Positions 23,474 to 31,110 of a stretch of DNA of 38,708 nt are shown one piece after another. Position numbers and translations under genes: made by a program. Origin of the DNA: Candidatus Latescibacterota bacterium (GTDB lineage Bacteria; Hydrothermota; Tepidihabitantia; Tepidihabitantales; CAIPLT01); NCBI GenBank assembly GCA_018335915.1, contig JAGXRL010000122.1:1-38708 (forward strand), in the 5' to 3' direction. Below the pieces are notes generated by a model, which had not been told where the DNA came from, ran no database searches, and saw nothing but the letters and a program-made list of their open reading frames with translations. The stretch's first letter is position 1, and every line of letters begins with the position of its first letter.

Positions 23474-24577
23474 ATGACTGACCCAAGAATTCAGCGTTGG
23501 GCTGATGTATTAGTTAACTATTCGCTGGGTATAAAAAAAGGCGATTTATTGCAGATAAAATCAACTGAACTGGCTAACCCATTAATTAAGGAAGTCTATC
23601 GTCTGGCATTACAAAAAGGTGCCAATCCTTATGTTACCTATTTTGGCGAAGGTTTAACTGAGATTTTCTTTGAACAAGCGAGTAAAGAACAGCTCGAATA
23701 TTTAACGCCGATTGAGAAATATGAAATTGAAAAAATCGACCACTACCTCTATATTATTGCCGAATATAACCGCAAAGGATTGTCCAATTTTGACCCGAAA
23801 AAATTGAGTTTACGGCGCAAGGCGACTGGTAAACTTCTGGAAAGAAGATTAGACCGGGCTGCCAAAGGTGAATTGCACTGGTCTTTAACCGCATATCCGG
23901 ACAATGCCCAGGCACAGGATGCGGAAATGTCTTTGAATGATTTTACCGAATTTATCTATGCCGCTGGTTACCTCAATGAAAAAGACCCGATTAAAAAATG
24001 GCTGGAAATTGCTAAAGAACAGCACCGATTAATCAAAGACCTGTCCAAAATCAAGAAAATAACAATTAAAACCAAAGGCACTGACTTATCTTTATCAGTC
24101 CAGGGCAGAAAATGGATTAGCTGTGAAGGTCATGAAAACTTTCCAGATGGCGAAGTTTTTACCACACCTTTAGAAGATTCAGTTGAAGGTGTTATTACTT
24201 ATGGTTTCCCTTGTGTTTATCAGGGTCGGGAAGTGAATGATGTTATGCTCAGATTTAAAAAAGGTGAAGTTGTCGAAGTTCAGGCCAGCAAAGGTCTTGA
24301 TTATTTAAAATCAATGATTGCGATGGACCCTGGTGCCAAACGAATTGGTGAGTTTGCCTTTGGTACTAATTATGGCATAACCAGGCATATTAAAAACATC
24401 CTGTTTGATGAAAAAATCGGCGGCACGATTCATCTCGCATTGGGCTCTTGTTATCCCGAGACCGGCGGTAAAAATAAATCGAGTTTGCACTGGGATATGA
24501 TTTGTGATATGCGTAAAGATGCTGAAGTCCGTGCCGACGGCAAAGTCATCTATAAGAACGGCAAATTCACGATCTAA
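23474..24577 (+). CDS. M29-family aminopeptidase (thermophilic metalloaminopeptidase)
   Basis: This metallo-aminopeptidase has 367 residues, at the family length. The first block RWADVLVNYSLGIKKGDLLQ is typical. The metal-ligand region includes GHENFPDGEVFTTPLEDSVE with an early Glu, and the C-terminus carries ALGSCYPETGGKNKSSLHWD and MICDMRKDAEVRADG, where the His and Asp ligands lie. The family removes N-terminal residues from peptides in the cytoplasm using two metal ions. It has a strong Shine-Dalgarno site (AGGAGG). The gene starts a same-strand run toward ferritin-like genes, but those have their own promoter. Confidence 0.9.
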   Translation: MTDPRIQRWADVLVNYSLGIKKGDLLQIKSTELANPLIKEVYRLALQKGANPYVTYFGEGLTEIFFEQASKEQLEYLTPIEKYEIEKIDHYLYIIAEYNRKGLSNFDPKKLSLRRKATGKLLERRLDRAAKGELHWSLTAYPDNAQAQDAEMSLNDFTEFIYAAGYLNEKDPIKKWLEIAKEQHRLIKDLSKIKKITIKTKGTDLSLSVQGRKWISCEGHENFPDGEVFTTPLEDSVEGVITYGFPCVYQGREVNDVMLRFKKGEVVEVQASKGLDYLKSMIAMDPGAKRIGEFAFGTNYGITRHIKNILFDEKIGGTIHLALGSCYPETGGKNKSSLHWDMICDMRKDAEVRADGKVIYKNGKFTI

Positions 24578-24595
24578 GAAGAATCGATTGTATTA

Positions 24596-24623
24596 TTGAC
24601 AGAGTCTATATAAAGAGTAGACT
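24596..24623 (+). promoter_or_regulatory. Probable promoter of the ferritin-like operon
   Basis: TTGACA (24596-24601), a 16-nt spacer and TAGACT (24618-24623, weak). A short leader with aaagga precedes the ATG at 24645. A second AT-rich box, TATAAA at 24625, is too far from the -35 box (23 nt). Confidence 0.45.
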
Positions 24624-24644
24624 GTATAAACAGAAAGGACTTTT

Positions 24645-25124
24645 ATGCCGATATTTTATTCACCGATTGAAGTAATTGAAATGGCCGTAAAGACCGAAAA
24701 GACCGGTCAGGAGTTTTATATCAGTGCCGCCAAAAAGACCAAGTCCAAAGTATTATCCCAGCTGTTTAATTATCTGGCCGGCGAAGAAATCAAGCACGAA
24801 AAAACCTATAAGAAATTATATAATATTGTCAAAGATGACCCCCGTGCTTTACCATTTAATTTAGACGAAATGGGTCTTTATTTGCAGGCAATTACTGATT
24901 CCAAATTCTTTTTGGGCAGTGATAAAGCATTAAGCTACATCGCCAAAGTTAAAACTCCCAATGCGCTTCTGGACTATGCACTCCAATTTGAAAAAGAGAC
25001 TATGCTTTTCTATACCGAAATTCTTAATTTAGTAAAAAAGCGATATAAGCCGCTCGTTGATAAAATTATTGTCCAGGAAAAAGAGCATATCCGAAAATTA
25101 TCGGCAATGAAAGAAAGCATCTAA
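24645..25124 (+). CDS. Ferritin-like (rubrerythrin-family) protein 1
   Basis: This four-helix protein of 159 residues carries the paired metal ligands of a di-iron site. E in AVKTEKTGQEFY, then ExxH in GEEIKHEKTY, then E in LQFEKETMLFY, and ExxH in VQEKEHIRKL. There is no rubredoxin-like CxxC domain, so it is the erythrin core only. The family reduces peroxide or stores and moves iron. It is the first of four same-strand genes. The next start is 1 nt after its stop, so the two ferritin-like genes are co-translated. Confidence 0.85.
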   Translation: MPIFYSPIEVIEMAVKTEKTGQEFYISAAKKTKSKVLSQLFNYLAGEEIKHEKTYKKLYNIVKDDPRALPFNLDEMGLYLQAITDSKFFLGSDKALSYIAKVKTPNALLDYALQFEKETMLFYTEILNLVKKRYKPLVDKIIVQEKEHIRKLSAMKESI

Positions 25125-25125
25125 T

Positions 25126-25638
25126 ATGACTTACGACCCAGTTAAAGCTTTAGAGCTTGCGATTAGTTCAGAAAAGACCGGTTTAAAAACATATCTTGAT
25201 TTCGGCTATAAGACCAAAGACGAATCGGGTAAAAATATGTTTATCCGTCTCGCTTCTGATGAATTCGAACATATGACAATCCTGGAAAAACAGCGGGCGT
25301 CGCTGCAGGAAAAAGAATGCTGGATAACGGTAAAACTTGAAAAATCAGACATTGAAAAACTCGTTCCAGAAATCAAATCCAAACAGTCAAAAATCAAAGG
25401 TAGTGAAGGCTTGGACCAGATGTCGGCTTTACGCACTGCCCTTGATATGGAAGACCGGGCAATTAAATTCTACCGTGAGCAGGCAAATCTAAGTACTGAC
25501 TCAAATGCCAAAGAGATGTATGAACGGCTCGTAAAAATGGAAAAAGCCCATTATGAATTAATACAGGCAGAGATTGACTATATTGAAAAAACCGGTTTCT
25601 GGTTTAATTTAAGAGAATTTTCTTTGGAGCTCGAATAA
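25126..25638 (+). CDS. Ferritin-like (rubrerythrin-family) protein 2
   Basis: This 170-residue paralog of the preceding protein begins DPVKALELAISSEKTG. The two halves of the di-iron site are ISSEKTGLKTY plus SDEFEHMTIL, and LDMEDRAIKFY plus KMEKAHYELI. All ligands appear present and rubredoxin cysteines are absent. The central linker (about residues 60-100, Lys- and Ser-rich) is longer than in protein 1. The adjacent divergent pair suggests a heteromeric or functionally split peroxide/iron protein. Confidence 0.85.
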   Translation: MTYDPVKALELAISSEKTGLKTYLDFGYKTKDESGKNMFIRLASDEFEHMTILEKQRASLQEKECWITVKLEKSDIEKLVPEIKSKQSKIKGSEGLDQMSALRTALDMEDRAIKFYREQANLSTDSNAKEMYERLVKMEKAHYELIQAEIDYIEKTGFWFNLREFSLELE

Positions 25639-25680
25639 AATAGGTTTTGAGTTATGAGTTTTGCGATTTGAGGTAACCAC

Positions 25681-26241
25681 ATGTATTCAGAAAAAGTAAT
25701 GGACCATTTTCGAAGTCCCCGCAATGTCGGTGAGATTGCTGATGCCGACGGTATCGGCGAAATCGGCAATCCGGTCTGCGGTGATATGATGACTTTTTAT
25801 ATTAAAGTTAAAGATAATCGGCTGGTTGATGTAAAATTTAAAACTTTTGGCTGCGGCGCAGCAATTGCCGTATCAAGCATGGTTTCCGAAATGGCAATCG
25901 GAAAAACCTTAGACGAAGCAATGAAAATTACCAACAACGATGTTGCGAATGAACTGGGCGGTTTACCCGCGAATAAATTACATTGTTCGAATTTAGGTGC
26001 GGATGCACTACACAAGGCGATTGAAAATCACCGTAATAAACAAAAACCTATTACTGAACAAAAACCTGAACCAAAAGTTGAAAAGATTGAAAAATGTGTC
26101 TGCCCCTATTGCCACGAACCGATTGCAGACAACGCACCATTTTGCCGGCCCTGTAATCAAAAGATAAGTTGTTGTGTGTCTTGTCAGAAACCGATTATAA
26201 AAGATACAAAAGTTTGTCCCTATTGCGGACAAAACCAATAA
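25681..26241 (+). CDS. iscU: IscU/NifU-type Fe-S scaffold fused to a double zinc ribbon
   Basis: Residues 1-115 are an IscU/NifU scaffold on which Fe-S clusters are assembled. MYSEKVMDHFRSPRNVGEI is the family start, and the three cluster cysteines are C33 (GNPVCGD), C58 (KTFGCGAA) and C102 (KLHCSNLG). After a Lys/Glu/Pro linker, residues 139-186 form two CxxC-10-CxxC ribbons: C141/C144 with C155/C158, and C165/C168 with C179/C182. This tail is not part of ordinary IscU or of NifU's C-terminal domain. It has a GAGGT ribosome site. No cysteine desulfurase gene lies in the window. The tail may bind zinc or a partner, but that is inference. Confidence 0.9.
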   Translation: MYSEKVMDHFRSPRNVGEIADADGIGEIGNPVCGDMMTFYIKVKDNRLVDVKFKTFGCGAAIAVSSMVSEMAIGKTLDEAMKITNNDVANELGGLPANKLHCSNLGADALHKAIENHRNKQKPITEQKPEPKVEKIEKCVCPYCHEPIADNAPFCRPCNQKISCCVSCQKPIIKDTKVCPYCGQNQ

Positions 26242-26268
26242 TTACATAAAACTCTGTAGGGGGTAACA

Positions 26269-26559
26269 ATGGCAATTGTTGATATAAGTGTTGTGCCAAT
26301 TGGTACAAAAAATCCAAGTGTCGGTGAATATGTCCGTAAGAGTATCAAGATAATAAAAAAGAGCGGCTTAAAATATCAGGTCAGCTCAATGGGTACGACG
26401 ATTGAAGGTGACTTATCAGATATTTTCGAGCTTATTTTACAAATCCACAAAGCCCAGCTAAAAATGGGTGCGAAACGACTGCTGACCACAGTCAAAATCG
26501 ATGACCGCCGCGATAAAAAACAGACCATTGAAGACAAAATCAAATCTGCAACCAGATAA
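26269..26559 (+). CDS. MTH1187-family thiamine-binding-type protein
   Basis: This 96-residue ferredoxin-like-fold protein begins AIVDISVVPIGTKNPSVGEY, has the core YQVSSMGTTIEGDL, and ends with a basic helix. The pattern is that of the MTH1187/YkoF-like family, some members of which bind thiamine. The size is normal. It has a strong GGGGGT ribosome site, 27 nt after the IscU-fusion stop, and is the last gene of the presumed ferritin/Fe-S operon. Confidence 0.85.
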   Translation: MAIVDISVVPIGTKNPSVGEYVRKSIKIIKKSGLKYQVSSMGTTIEGDLSDIFELILQIHKAQLKMGAKRLLTTVKIDDRRDKKQTIEDKIKSATR

Positions 26560-26562
26560 AAA

Positions 26563-26591
26563 TTGACTAGCGGCAGTTTCTGAAGTATAAT
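26563..26591 (+). promoter_or_regulatory. Promoter of the metallo-beta-lactamase-fold pair, leaderless
   Basis: TTGACT (26563-26568), a 17-nt spacer and a perfect TATAAT (26586-26591) end 7 nt before the ATG at 26599. No Shine-Dalgarno site is present. Confidence 0.75.
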
Positions 26592-26598
26592 ATAATTC

Positions 26599-28464
26599 AT
26601 GCGTTTTTTGGTAAAGGGTATTTTATTAGTCGGTTTCATTGTCAGCGTAATTCACGCCGACCAGCTAAAAATTTATCAGATTGATGTTAATACTGGTGAT
26701 GCGGCGTTGATTGTTTCGCCAACAAACCAGTATATCTTGATTGATGCCGGTCATATTCTGGGAAATTATGGCGATACTGTATTAACATTCTTAAGGAATT
26801 TGGGAATCACCCATCTCAACCATATCCTCACATCCCATTATCACGAAGACCATATTGGTGGAATGGCGCGGGTAATATATGGTTTAAGCGGAGCGAACAA
26901 TAACGATTCAATTTTAGGCTGGTGTTATGACCGCGGCGATACTTATACCACCGCAACTTTTCTTGCTTATAAAGCAGCTGTTGGTCTCAAGCGTAAGACT
27001 GTAACTTTGGGTGAAACTTTGGATTTGGGTGGCGGTGCGTTTATGTTTTGTGTTGCCCGTAATGGTAAAGTTATGAATGGCGACAGTGTTCTGCCCACTT
27101 CTGGTGAAAATTACCGCTCTCTGGCATGGGTGCTTGAATATGGACTCTTTAGATTTTTTACTGCTGGTGATCTGGTTGGTTATAATATTTCTGGCGAACG
27201 CGATGTTGAAACTAAAGTTGCCCCTGTTGTCAGAAAAGTTGACGTCTTAAAGGTCAGTCACCATGGCAGTCGTAACAGTTCTAATCCTACTTTTTTAGAT
27301 TCGCTGCGACCAACCGCAGCTATCATATCTCAAGGCACGGTGCCGAATAATAATGGACATCCGCATCAAGAAGCATTGAACCGCTTAGCCGCACGTAACA
27401 GCTATATTTATCAAATGAATGATAATCCTACGGGCGGTCTGATTCCGCCTGGTTCAGGCAGGATTTTAAATACTACTGCAGTAGTTACTGTTAATCAGGC
27501 ATCTTATACTGTAAATGGTGATGAATATATATTAACCGGTGTTCAACGGGATGCGGCCTGTCTTGAAATTTTATCTCCGCTTGATACGATTACCGAAGCG
27601 TCAATAATCACGCCCCATGCTCGGATTAAAAACTTAGGTAATACCACCGAATCATTCAGAGTTAGATTCAGAATCGGAGATAGTTATAATCGAATCCAAA
27701 CTATCTCTGGTTTGGCGCCAGGTGATACAATGACTGTTGTTTTTGATACGATGTGGTATGCGATGCGCGGTAATTATCTGGTTACCTGCTCGACCGAAGT
27801 ATATGGTGATACCTCCTCTCTCAATGATAAACAGACCGGTCAACTCACCGTCGCGTTTTATGACAGCGAAGTTCAGAATATTTTAGAACCTGTTTCAGGC
27901 GTAATCTACTATTACTATGACACAATCACACCGACTGCAATCATTAAAGACAATTCTGAATATAGTTATCCGACTTCAGTTAAAATTTTCAGCCAACTCA
28001 GAAATAACAGCCAAATAATATATCAGGATTCAACTGAGCGAACCTCGATACCGGGCACTATTGATACCGTCATCTTTACTCCTTACCAGATTGCGAGTAA
28101 TGATGAAGGAACCTATCTCTGTTCAGTCTGGGTGCGCCGTGATAATGACCTGATACTAAATAATAACTATCAGGTCAGTCAATTTACCATATTGAATCCG
28201 AATCATATCAGTGAAGAATTATCATCTTTGAATGACAATAATCAAACTTACCGAACTGTTGACATTAAGTTATTCAATGCGGCGGGCCGATTATTACATA
28301 CGCGGACAATCTACAATCAACCTGCCCGTATAAATTATAATTCTCTAAACTGGATTAACAATTTGCCGCCCGGTATTTATTTTATGCACTCAATTGCGAC
28401 TCCATCCGAGAATAAACTAAAGCCGGTAAAATCAACCCGAAAAATACTGATCCTACCCCATTAG
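26599..28464 (+). CDS. Secreted metallo-beta-lactamase-fold (ComEC/Rec2-type) protein 1
   Basis: This 621-residue protein has a signal peptide (FLVKGILLVGFIVSVIHA). A metallo-beta-lactamase domain occupies about residues 22-300: HYHEDH (HxHxDH at 80-85), AGDLVGY with the bridging Asp191, and KVSHHGSRNSS (His221/222). The 'SHHGS' form is that of the ComEC C-terminal domain, which is nuclease-like. About residues 310-530 hold two beta-sandwich repeats of CARDB-like type (FRVRFRIGDSYNRIQTISGL). The C-terminus FNAAGRLLHTR...LPPGIYFMHSI is a sorting tail. The metal site is complete, so it may be an extracellular phosphodiesterase or nuclease. The adjacent paralog begins 6 nt after its stop. Confidence 0.82.
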   Translation: MRFLVKGILLVGFIVSVIHADQLKIYQIDVNTGDAALIVSPTNQYILIDAGHILGNYGDTVLTFLRNLGITHLNHILTSHYHEDHIGGMARVIYGLSGANNNDSILGWCYDRGDTYTTATFLAYKAAVGLKRKTVTLGETLDLGGGAFMFCVARNGKVMNGDSVLPTSGENYRSLAWVLEYGLFRFFTAGDLVGYNISGERDVETKVAPVVRKVDVLKVSHHGSRNSSNPTFLDSLRPTAAIISQGTVPNNNGHPHQEALNRLAARNSYIYQMNDNPTGGLIPPGSGRILNTTAVVTVNQASYTVNGDEYILTGVQRDAACLEILSPLDTITEASIITPHARIKNLGNTTESFRVRFRIGDSYNRIQTISGLAPGDTMTVVFDTMWYAMRGNYLVTCSTEVYGDTSSLNDKQTGQLTVAFYDSEVQNILEPVSGVIYYYYDTITPTAIIKDNSEYSYPTSVKIFSQLRNNSQIIYQDSTERTSIPGTIDTVIFTPYQIASNDEGTYLCSVWVRRDNDLILNNNYQVSQFTILNPNHISEELSSLNDNNQTYRTVDIKLFNAAGRLLHTRTIYNQPARINYNSLNWINNLPPGIYFMHSIATPSENKLKPVKSTRKILILPH

Positions 28465-28470
28465 CACTAA

Positions 28471-30972
28471 ATGAAAATAAGATACTGGATATTCATATTA
28501 TTAATCTTCTTAAATTTTCTCTGGGCACAAAATCCGCTTAAGATATATTGTATTGATGTCAATCAAGGTAGTTCGACGCTAATTGTTTCCCCAACTAATA
28601 AATATGTTTTGATTGATGCTGGAGATTCCCAAGGTAATTACGGCGATTCCGTTTTTCGATTTATCAGAAATTTAGGTATTACTCATCTAGACCATACTAT
28701 CGCAACTCATTATCACTCCGACCACATCGGTGGTTTTCGAGTTGTTATCTGCTCTTTAAGCGGGGGTGCTGGTCGTAACGATTCCATATTAGGTTTTTGT
28801 TATGACCGGGGAGATACCTATACGACCGCTACTTATCTTAATTATAAATCAATCGTAGATTTAAAGCGCAAGACCATTGAATTAGGAGAAACTTTGGATC
28901 TGGGTGGCGGTGCTTTTATGATTTGCATTGTCAGTAATGGTAAAGTAATGAATGGGGACAGTGTTCTTCCTAATTCTGGCGAGAATTACCGCTCAATCGG
29001 ATTGTTGTTAAAATACGGTTTTTTTGAATGCTGGGTTGGTGGGGACTTAACCGGTTCTTCAGCTAATAATGAGCGTGATGTTGAAACCATTGTTGCTCGA
29101 GTAGTCGGAGATATTGATCTTTATATTGCAAATCATCATGGCAGTAAACACAGTTCTAACAGCACTTTCTTAGATTCGCTGCGTCCCGAAGTTACAATTT
29201 TCTCACAAGGTATCCACCCATTTAACTACGGACATCCACATCAAGATGTTATTAACCGTCTGATTGCCCGTAATTCCTATCTCTACCAATTGAATGCAAA
29301 TTTAGACAGTAGCGGAATATTTCAGATTCCGGATTCTGGGAAGATCCTCAACACTTCTGCAGTTATTACGGTTGACAATTTTGAATATATTGTTAATGGA
29401 GACACCTATCCGATTGACGATGTGCGGCGCGATGGAACCGTTGTCGAAATCGTCTCGCCTAAAGATACGATTTCCGAAGGTACTGTTATTACACCCAGAG
29501 CAAAAATTAAAAACCTGGGCAATGTTACCGAAACATTTTCAATAAGATTTAAAATTGGTTCGATTTATAACCAGACCAAAACCATATCCGGACTTGCTCC
29601 CAATGACACTATTACCATAAGTTTTGATACAACCTGGACCGCGATAATCGGTAACTATCAAATTACATGTTCTACGCAAACGCCCAGAGATATAAATTCT
29701 GCTAATGACAAGAAATCTGCAAATCTAACCGTAATTCCAATAACTTTTGGTTGGCAAAAAAAGAAGGATATTGAAAAATCAGTTAAAGACGGTGGCGCGC
29801 TGGTTACTGCGCAAGGAAAAATCTACGCCTTTCCTGGTAACAAGACGCTGGATTTTTACTGTTATGACCCATCCATTGATATCTGGCAAAAGAAAGAATC
29901 GATTCCGTTCTGGTATAAATCTGGCAAACCGATAAAAAAATCTGTCAAAAAGGGCGGGGCATTGACTTTTGGTCAGGACAATTTAGGTCGCAGTGTAATA
30001 TTTGCTATCAAAGGTAATAATACCAAAGAATTCTGGAAATATCTTATTGCCCAGGATAGTTGGATTTTTGAATGTGAACTAACTATTGCTTTCAAGGGTG
30101 GTTCTGCGCTGGCTTATGTTTCCCGAGCACAAAATGACAAATCAGTATATGTTTTATGGGGAAATAATAAAGAATATAAATTCAGGGCGTATAATGCTAT
30201 TGCGGGAACATGGATTGATAAAGACTCTTCTCCCAAAGGCAAAGATAACAAAAAATTCCGAGATGGCAGTTGCATGGTTGCGCTCAGAGATTCAATTTTT
30301 GTTTTAAAAGGCGGCGCCAAGTATAATGAATTTTATTGCTATGACATTGTCCGGGACACCTGGGTCGAACTCGAACCATTACCTCAAAATCATCCTGACA
30401 TCAATCGTAAGAAAAAAGTGAAAGCAGGCGGTGCCATAACTTATGATGCTCATACTAATAAAATATATGCTTTCAAAGGCGGCGGTACTCAGGAATTCTG
30501 GAGTTATGACATTGCTCAAAACTCATGGACACCTAAAGAAACAATTCCAAAAGACACATCGGATAGCAAGAAAAGTATTGTCAAAGCAGGCGGCAGTCTG
30601 ACTGCCCTATCCGGGATTATCTATGCGTTCAAAGGTAATAATCGAACCGAATTCTGGCAATACCGACCAATGCAAACTGAAAAAACTGATATTGTCAACC
30701 GCCTTCACTCCCGCTCTGACCAGGCGAGTTATGTTGACCACGCACAACCAACCCCTCAATCCGAAATTAATAATAACAATATTCAGTTACGAAATTTAAA
30801 AATCACGATATTTAATATTGCCGGACAGGTTTTGAAAACAGAAAAAATACCTGACCTGCAATCCATAAATCAAGTTAAACAAAATCTAACACCAGGAGTC
30901 TATTTTATATCAATTACTCCGCAAGACCAAAACTCAATAAAATTCAGCAAAAAAATAGTCATCCCCCATTAA
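28471..30972 (+). CDS. Secreted metallo-beta-lactamase-fold protein 2 with kelch-like repeats
   Basis: This 833-residue paralog of the upstream gene has a signal peptide (WIFILLIFLNFLWA) and a metallo-beta-lactamase domain at about residues 22-300, with ATHYHSDHIGG, VGGDLTGS and ANHHGSKHSSN. One CARDB-like domain follows. From about residue 420 to 735 there are five or more kelch-like repeats of the form KxGGAL...IYAFKGNNTxEFWxYD...DSW (for example GKIYAFPGNKTLDFYCYDPS), a likely beta-propeller. The tail FNIAGQVLKTE...LTPGVYFISIT is a sorting signal. The first gene has a second sandwich where this one has the propeller, which points to module exchange after duplication. It is in an operon with the first gene (6-nt gap). 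Confidence 0.82.
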   Translation: MKIRYWIFILLIFLNFLWAQNPLKIYCIDVNQGSSTLIVSPTNKYVLIDAGDSQGNYGDSVFRFIRNLGITHLDHTIATHYHSDHIGGFRVVICSLSGGAGRNDSILGFCYDRGDTYTTATYLNYKSIVDLKRKTIELGETLDLGGGAFMICIVSNGKVMNGDSVLPNSGENYRSIGLLLKYGFFECWVGGDLTGSSANNERDVETIVARVVGDIDLYIANHHGSKHSSNSTFLDSLRPEVTIFSQGIHPFNYGHPHQDVINRLIARNSYLYQLNANLDSSGIFQIPDSGKILNTSAVITVDNFEYIVNGDTYPIDDVRRDGTVVEIVSPKDTISEGTVITPRAKIKNLGNVTETFSIRFKIGSIYNQTKTISGLAPNDTITISFDTTWTAIIGNYQITCSTQTPRDINSANDKKSANLTVIPITFGWQKKKDIEKSVKDGGALVTAQGKIYAFPGNKTLDFYCYDPSIDIWQKKESIPFWYKSGKPIKKSVKKGGALTFGQDNLGRSVIFAIKGNNTKEFWKYLIAQDSWIFECELTIAFKGGSALAYVSRAQNDKSVYVLWGNNKEYKFRAYNAIAGTWIDKDSSPKGKDNKKFRDGSCMVALRDSIFVLKGGAKYNEFYCYDIVRDTWVELEPLPQNHPDINRKKKVKAGGAITYDAHTNKIYAFKGGGTQEFWSYDIAQNSWTPKETIPKDTSDSKKSIVKAGGSLTALSGIIYAFKGNNRTEFWQYRPMQTEKTDIVNRLHSRSDQASYVDHAQPTPQSEINNNNIQLRNLKITIFNIAGQVLKTEKIPDLQSINQVKQNLTPGVYFISITPQDQNSIKFSKKIVIPH

Positions 30973-31076
30973 ACCCGGCACCTATTTTCATGCGCAGTAG
31001 CGCAAATTTTATCGGTATAAATTAAAACACGCAATCTCAAGAATAGAGCCTGGGTAAATTGCATAGTCCGTCAATA

Positions 31077-31105
31077 TTGACAATATAGCAATCAATAACT
31101 AACCT
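31077..31105 (+). promoter_or_regulatory. Promoter of the spermidine-synthase-like gene, leaderless
   Basis: TTGACA (31077-31082), a 17-nt spacer and a weak TAACCT (31100-31105) end 5 nt before the ATG at 31111. Confidence 0.5.
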
Positions 31106-31110
31106 TTCAT

